From: an uncultured Oscillospiraceae bacterium
Lineage (GTDB): Bacteria > Bacillota > Clostridia > Oscillospirales > Oscillospiraceae
Direction of reading: 5' to 3'
Assembly: GCA_934572325.1 (NCBI GenBank)
Contig: CAKTKT010000063.1
Location: forward strand, 1-10,297
DNA length: 10,297 nucleotides
Made by a program: the position numbers and the translations under genes. The first letter of the stretch is position 1. Every line of letters starts with the position of its first letter. Shown here in pieces: positions 6,942 to 10,297 of the stretch. A model generated the notes under the pieces. It was given only the letters and a program-made list of their open reading frames with translations, had not been told where the DNA came from and searched no databases.

Positions 6942-6950
6942 AGGAGGAGA
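6942..6950 (+). promoter_or_regulatory. Shine-Dalgarno site that sets a TTG start for the first permease
   Basis: AGGAGGAGA lies 5 bases before TTG at 6956. No ATG or GTG in the same frame lies at a suitable distance, and the protein alignment pattern of MalF-type permeases fits a start here. Confidence 0.8.
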
Positions 6951-6955
6951 TAGAG

Positions 6956-7807
6956 TTGGAAAAAGCAATCAAGAGATATTGGCCGCTGTTCCTGCTGCCG
7001 ACGCTGTGCGCTTTTGTGATCGGGTTCATCATCCCGTTCGCGCAGGGCGCGTACCTGTCGTTCTGCAAGTTTCAGACGGTCAACAAGGCGACGTTCATCG
7101 GCGTGTCGAACTATGTCAGAGCGTTCGCCGATCCGCAGTTTTCGCAGTCGTTCTGGCTGACGGTGCGCTTCACGGTGGTGTCCACGCTTGCCATCAACCT
7201 CTTCGCACTGACCGTGGCACTGCTGCTGACGCGCAACATAAAGGGCACGAATCTTTTCAGAACGGTGTACTTTATGCCGAACCTCATCGGCGGCATCGTC
7301 CTCGGCTACATATGGCAGGTGCTGCTCAACTGTGCGCTCACCCTGCTGGGAAAGCCCCTGCTCGCGCTTGACGCGACCTATGGCTACTGGGGGCTTATCA
7401 TCCTGATGGCGTGGCAGCAGATAGGCTATATGATGATTATTTATATAGCGGGGCTGCAAGCCATCCCGAACGACTATATCGAGGCGGCGAAGATAGACGG
7501 CGCGAACGCATGGCAGACGCTGTGGAAGGTGAAGCTGCCGAACCTCATGCCGTCCATCACGATATGCCTCTTCCTCACGCTCACAAATTCCTTCAAGCTC
7601 TTCGACCAGAACCTCGCCCTCACCGCCGGCGAGCCCGCCCACGCCTCGGAGCTGATAGCGCTGAACATCTATAACACGTTCTACGCCCGCTCGGGTGCGC
7701 AGTGGAAGGGCATAGGTCAGGCGAAGGCGGTCGTGTTCTGCATCATCGTTGTTATAATCTCGCTCATCCAGCTCAAGGCGACACGCTCTAAGGAGGTGCA
7801 GCAGTAA
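6956..7807 (+). CDS. ABC sugar transporter permease, MalF/UgpA type
   Basis: The 283-aa product is one of two inner-membrane channel subunits of a carbohydrate uptake ABC transporter. About six hydrophobic segments are seen, the first near residues 10-35 (LFLLPTLCAFVIGFIIPF). The cytoplasmic EAA loop that contacts the ATPase is at residues 176-195, EAAKIDGANAWQTLWKVKLP, which fits the consensus EAA---DGA---------LP. It lacks the extra periplasmic domain of E. coli MalF, as is usual in Firmicutes. The TTG start is set by AGGAGGAGA at 6942-6950. Its stop codon shares its last base with the ATG of the second permease (TAATG), so the two are translationally coupled and presumably form a heterodimer. 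No ATPase gene accompanies the pair. Confidence 0.93.
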   Translation: MEKAIKRYWPLFLLPTLCAFVIGFIIPFAQGAYLSFCKFQTVNKATFIGVSNYVRAFADPQFSQSFWLTVRFTVVSTLAINLFALTVALLLTRNIKGTNLFRTVYFMPNLIGGIVLGYIWQVLLNCALTLLGKPLLALDATYGYWGLIILMAWQQIGYMMIIYIAGLQAIPNDYIEAAKIDGANAWQTLWKVKLPNLMPSITICLFLTLTNSFKLFDQNLALTAGEPAHASELIALNIYNTFYARSGAQWKGIGQAKAVVFCIIVVIISLIQLKATRSKEVQQ

Positions 7808-8649
7808 TGGAAAAAAGAAATCGCATGATCAACGGTATCCTCACGTTCGTTTTTGCCATACTTAGTCTCGCGTGGGTATACCCCGTCGTCATGGTCGTGC
7901 TCAACTCCCTCAAGATCGAGCGCGCGATAAGCACCAACACCGCCTTCAAGCTCCCCACGGCGGACACGTTCGCCGGACTTGCAAACTTCGCCGACGCGCT
8001 CTCGTCAAAGGGCTTCCTCTCGGCGTTCTGGTACAGCCTTGTGATAACCGTCACGTCCGTGGTGCTCATCCTCGTGTGCTGCTCGATGTGCGCATGGTTC
8101 ATCACGCGCGTGAACACCTGGGTGTCAAAGCTGTGCTATTTCCTCTTTGTGTTCTCCATGGTCGTGCCGTTCCAGATGCTGATGTTCACGCTGTCGGCGC
8201 TGTCGGACAAGCTCGGGCTGAACACGCCCTACAATATCTGCATCATCTATCTGGGCTTCGGCGCGGGGCTGGCGGTGTTCATGTTCTGCGGCTTTGTGAA
8301 GTCCATCCCCATTGAGATAGAGGAGGCGGCGATGATAGACGGCTGCGGCCCGCTGAGGACGTTTTTCTCCATCGTGCTGCCGATGCTCAAGCCCACGCTC
8401 GTCTCCGTCGGCATACTGGAGACCATGTGGCTGTGGAACGACTATCTCCTGCCCTACCTCGTGCTCGATCGCAAGAAGTACACCACCATCCCCATACTCA
8501 TCCAGTACTTCCGCGGCAGCTACGGCAAGGTCGAGATGGGTCCGATGATGGCGTGCATCGTGCTGACCATCATACCCATCATCATTATCTATGTCGCAGG
8601 GCAGAAGCACATCATCAAGGGTGTGGCTGCCGGCGCGGTGAAGGGCTGA
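7807..8649 (+). CDS. ABC sugar transporter permease, MalG/UgpE type
   Basis: The 280-aa product is the second membrane subunit of the same importer. It has about six hydrophobic segments, the first at residues 7-29 (GILTFVFAILSLAWVYPVVMVVL), and a C-terminal basic tail. The EAA loop at residues 173-192 reads EAAMIDGCGPLRTFFSIVLP; Cys replaces the usual Ala after DG, a tolerated change. AAGGAGGTG at 7790-7798, inside the end of the first permease gene, lies 8 bases before the ATG. The gene overlaps the first permease by one base, and malQ starts 29 bases after its stop. Together with the lipoprotein it forms a CUT1-type system for di- or oligosaccharides. Confidence 0.93.
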   Translation: MEKRNRMINGILTFVFAILSLAWVYPVVMVVLNSLKIERAISTNTAFKLPTADTFAGLANFADALSSKGFLSAFWYSLVITVTSVVLILVCCSMCAWFITRVNTWVSKLCYFLFVFSMVVPFQMLMFTLSALSDKLGLNTPYNICIIYLGFGAGLAVFMFCGFVKSIPIEIEEAAMIDGCGPLRTFFSIVLPMLKPTLVSVGILETMWLWNDYLLPYLVLDRKKYTTIPILIQYFRGSYGKVEMGPMMACIVLTIIPIIIIYVAGQKHIIKGVAAGAVKG

Positions 8650-8678
8650 TATTTCTTTGATTAAAGCGGGTGATTACC

Positions 8679-10202
8679 ATGAACCGCTCAAGCGGTATAC
8701 TTATGCCCATGAGTTCCCTGCCGTCAAGGTACGGTATAGGAACGATGGGCAAGTGCGCATACGAATTTGTTGACTTTCTCAAGGCGGCGGGACAAAAATA
8801 CTGGCAGCTTTTGCCTCTCGGACCGACGAGCTACGGCGACAGCCCGTATTCCTCGTTCTCCACCTTTGCCGGAAACCCCTATTACATAGACCTCGATATG
8901 CTCATCGCAGACGGGCTCTTGAAGCGCGGCGAGCTGCGCGGCTTGGAGTGGGGCGAGGACGCGGCGCGCGTTGACTACGGCAGGATATATGAGCACCGCT
9001 TCAAGGTGCTGCGCCGCGCGTTCGAGCGCGGGCGCGAGCGCGAGCGCGAGCGGGAGAGCGTGGCGGAGTTTCGCCGCGAGAACGCATGGGTGGAAAACTA
9101 TGCGCTGTATATGGCGGTCAAGGCGAGCTTCGGCATGGCAAGCTGGCAGGAGTGGACGGACGAGGGTATACGTATGCACCGCGAGAGCGCCGTGCGCGAA
9201 TACGGCGAGCGTCTGCGCGACGACGTGGACTTCTACGTGTTTTTGCAGTACCTCTTCTACCGCCAGTGGGATGCTCTGCGCGAGTACGCGCACAAAAACG
9301 GCGTGCAGTTCATCGGCGACATCCCCATCTACGTCGCGCTCGACTCCGCCGACGTGTGGAGCGATCCGCAGTTTTTCCAGCTCGACGAGAACAACGTTCC
9401 CGTGGAGGTCGCGGGCGTGCCGCCCGACGCCTTCACCGCCGACGGGCAGCTCTGGGGCAACCCGCTGTACGACTGGGGGCGCATGGCTGCCGACGGCTAC
9501 GGCTGGTGGATCCGCCGCATCGCCGGGGCAAAGCGGCTGTACGACGTGATACGCATCGACCATTTCCGCGGCTTTGACAGCTATTGGGCGGTGCCGAACG
9601 GCGACGACACCGCGAAAAACGGCGTGTGGAGACCGGGGCCCGGCATGGGGCTCGTGGGCGTGCTGACCTCGTGGTTCAGCGATCTGCGCTTTATCGCGGA
9701 GGATCTGGGCTATGTCACGCCGGGCGTGCGCAGGCTGCTGGCGGACTCCGGACTGCCGGGGATGAAGATACTTGAGTTCGCGTTCGACGCGCACGGCGAG
9801 TCGGACTATCTCCCGCACCGGTGCGAGCGCAACAGCGTGTGCTATATGGGCACGCACGACAACGACACCGCGCTCGGCTGGCTTGCCGGAACGGAGAAGG
9901 ACGACCGGCGCTTTGCCGAGCGGTATATGCACATCACGCCCGACGAGGGCTGGTGCTGGGGCATGATACGCACGGGTATGTCAACCGCGTCCGATCTCTT
10001 CGTCATGCAGATGCAGGACGTGCTGGAGCTTGGGGCGGACTGCCGCATGAACGTGCCGGGCAAGGCTTACGGCAACTGGCGCTGGCGTATGCTGCCGGGC
10101 GCGGCTGATAAAAAGCTCGCCGGAAAGCTCCGTGAATACACCGAGACATACCGCCGCCTGCCGGATACGGCGGAGGAGAACGCGAAAACGAAAAAAGAAT
10201 AA
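8679..10202 (+). CDS. malQ: 4-alpha-glucanotransferase (amylomaltase, GH77)
   Basis: The 507-aa cytoplasmic enzyme moves alpha-1,4-glucan segments between malto-oligosaccharides and releases glucose, feeding imported maltodextrin into metabolism. GH77 landmarks run in order: RSSGILMPMSSLPSRYGIG at the start, GDSPYSSFSTFAGNPY near residue 53, GDIPIYVALDSADVW, VAGVPPDAFTADGQLWGNPL, IRIDHFRGF with nucleophile D294, IAEDLGYVTP with acid/base E341, and GTHDNDT with D394. All three catalytic acids are present and their spacing matches other amylomaltases, so the enzyme should be active. ATG 8679 is chosen over GTG 8670 because AAAGCGGGTGAT lies just before it and the family normally starts close to RSSG. 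A short Arg-Glu repeat occurs at residues 119-126. The gene is last in the operon; an insertion sequence end follows 20 bases after the stop. Confidence 0.96.
   Translation: MNRSSGILMPMSSLPSRYGIGTMGKCAYEFVDFLKAAGQKYWQLLPLGPTSYGDSPYSSFSTFAGNPYYIDLDMLIADGLLKRGELRGLEWGEDAARVDYGRIYEHRFKVLRRAFERGRERERERESVAEFRRENAWVENYALYMAVKASFGMASWQEWTDEGIRMHRESAVREYGERLRDDVDFYVFLQYLFYRQWDALREYAHKNGVQFIGDIPIYVALDSADVWSDPQFFQLDENNVPVEVAGVPPDAFTADGQLWGNPLYDWGRMAADGYGWWIRRIAGAKRLYDVIRIDHFRGFDSYWAVPNGDDTAKNGVWRPGPGMGLVGVLTSWFSDLRFIAEDLGYVTPGVRRLLADSGLPGMKILEFAFDAHGESDYLPHRCERNSVCYMGTHDNDTALGWLAGTEKDDRRFAERYMHITPDEGWCWGMIRTGMSTASDLFVMQMQDVLELGADCRMNVPGKAYGNWRWRMLPGAADKKLAGKLREYTETYRRLPDTAEENAKTKKE
9024..9056 (+). repeat. 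CGCGAG hexamer run inside malQ (Arg-Glu repeat)
   Basis: Three exact CGCGAG units (9033-9050) and a fourth CGGGAG (9051-9056) encode RERERERE, preceded by ERG. The unit is a multiple of three, so gain or loss of copies would keep the frame. It lies in a helical stretch between conserved GH77 blocks, away from the catalytic residues. Confidence 0.85.
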
Positions 10203-10222
10203 AAAGCCTGTAAGGGTCGTGC

Positions 10223-10297
10223 TGAAGTGACCCCAAAAAGTTAGACAATATTTCGAAGTAAAAATTGTTCAAGCAGCCGAAAGGGCTTGCTGTCTGT
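10223..10297. mobile_element. one end of an IS3-family insertion sequence, cut by the window edge
   Basis: From 10223 the sequence TGAAGTGACCCC followed by AAAAAGTTAGACA matches the terminal inverted repeat style of IS3-family (IS150-like) elements from Clostridia, recognised from memory. Inside it, 10272-10291 can fold into a hairpin (AGCAGCC/GGGCTTGCT with bulges). Read on the minus strand, this hairpin is followed by GAACAATTTTT, which would suit a terminator after transposase genes on the minus strand, so this could be the right end. No transposase coding is visible in the 75 bases present. The element would extend beyond 10297. Confidence 0.62.

Noticed and set aside
6805..6955. A riboswitch or small ORF in the gap before the permease genes
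   Set aside because: The structure fits no known riboswitch core, and no ORF there has a ribosome site and coding character; simple hairpins account for it.
10214..10233. GGGTC/GACCC inverted repeat across the malQ-IS junction as a malQ terminator
   Set aside because: Only 5 bp, a 10-base loop, and followed by CAAAAAG rather than a T-run on the plus strand; half of it belongs to the IS end.

Overview
The window looks like a piece of a moderately GC-rich chromosome from an anaerobic Clostridia-type Firmicute, probably a gut Oscillospirales or Christensenellales relative. The reasons are strong AGGAGG-type ribosome binding sites, frequent TTG/ATG starts, Gram-positive style lipoprotein and LacI/ABC sugar genes, and oxygen-sensitive 2-hydroxyacyl-CoA dehydratase genes. 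The taxon is inferred from style only. All genes read on the + strand, and no intergenic gap exceeds 300 bases.

Region 1 (1-3058) is the end of an operon. Two subunits of a 2-hydroxyacyl-CoA dehydratase / benzoyl-CoA reductase family enzyme (394 and 535 aa) are followed by a 61-aa single-span membrane protein, and the unit closes with an intrinsic terminator. The ATP-dependent activase that such enzymes require is not in the window.

Region 2 (3076-4132) is a single-gene unit. It has a clear sigma-A type promoter, a PfkB-family kinase with a PsuK-like GGVGRN motif, and its own strong terminator.

Region 3 (4199-10202) is an alpha-glucan utilisation operon: promoter, three contiguous 12-bp LacI-type operator units, lacI-family repressor, sugar-binding lipoprotein, two ABC permeases, and 4-alpha-glucanotransferase (malQ). 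The only good promoter seen is the one in front of the repressor gene, so the repressor probably controls itself and the whole set. No ATPase gene is present, so the transporter presumably borrows a shared MsmX/MsmK-type ATPase encoded elsewhere. GC-rich hairpins on both sides of the binding-protein gene suggest that its mRNA level is set separately from that of its neighbours. In the model, malto-oligosaccharides are bound by the lipoprotein, imported by the permeases and rearranged by MalQ in the cytoplasm.

Region 4 (10223-10297) begins 20 bases after the malQ stop. It carries what looks like one terminal inverted repeat of an IS3-family insertion sequence, with the rest beyond the window edge. 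The short stretch before it may be the left arm of the malQ terminator, split by the insertion.

I see no tRNA, rRNA, CRISPR array, riboswitch or clear defence system. The most unusual items are the small membrane protein tied to the dehydratase pair, the extra cysteines and long partner of that pair, the triple tandem operator, and the IS junction behind malQ.
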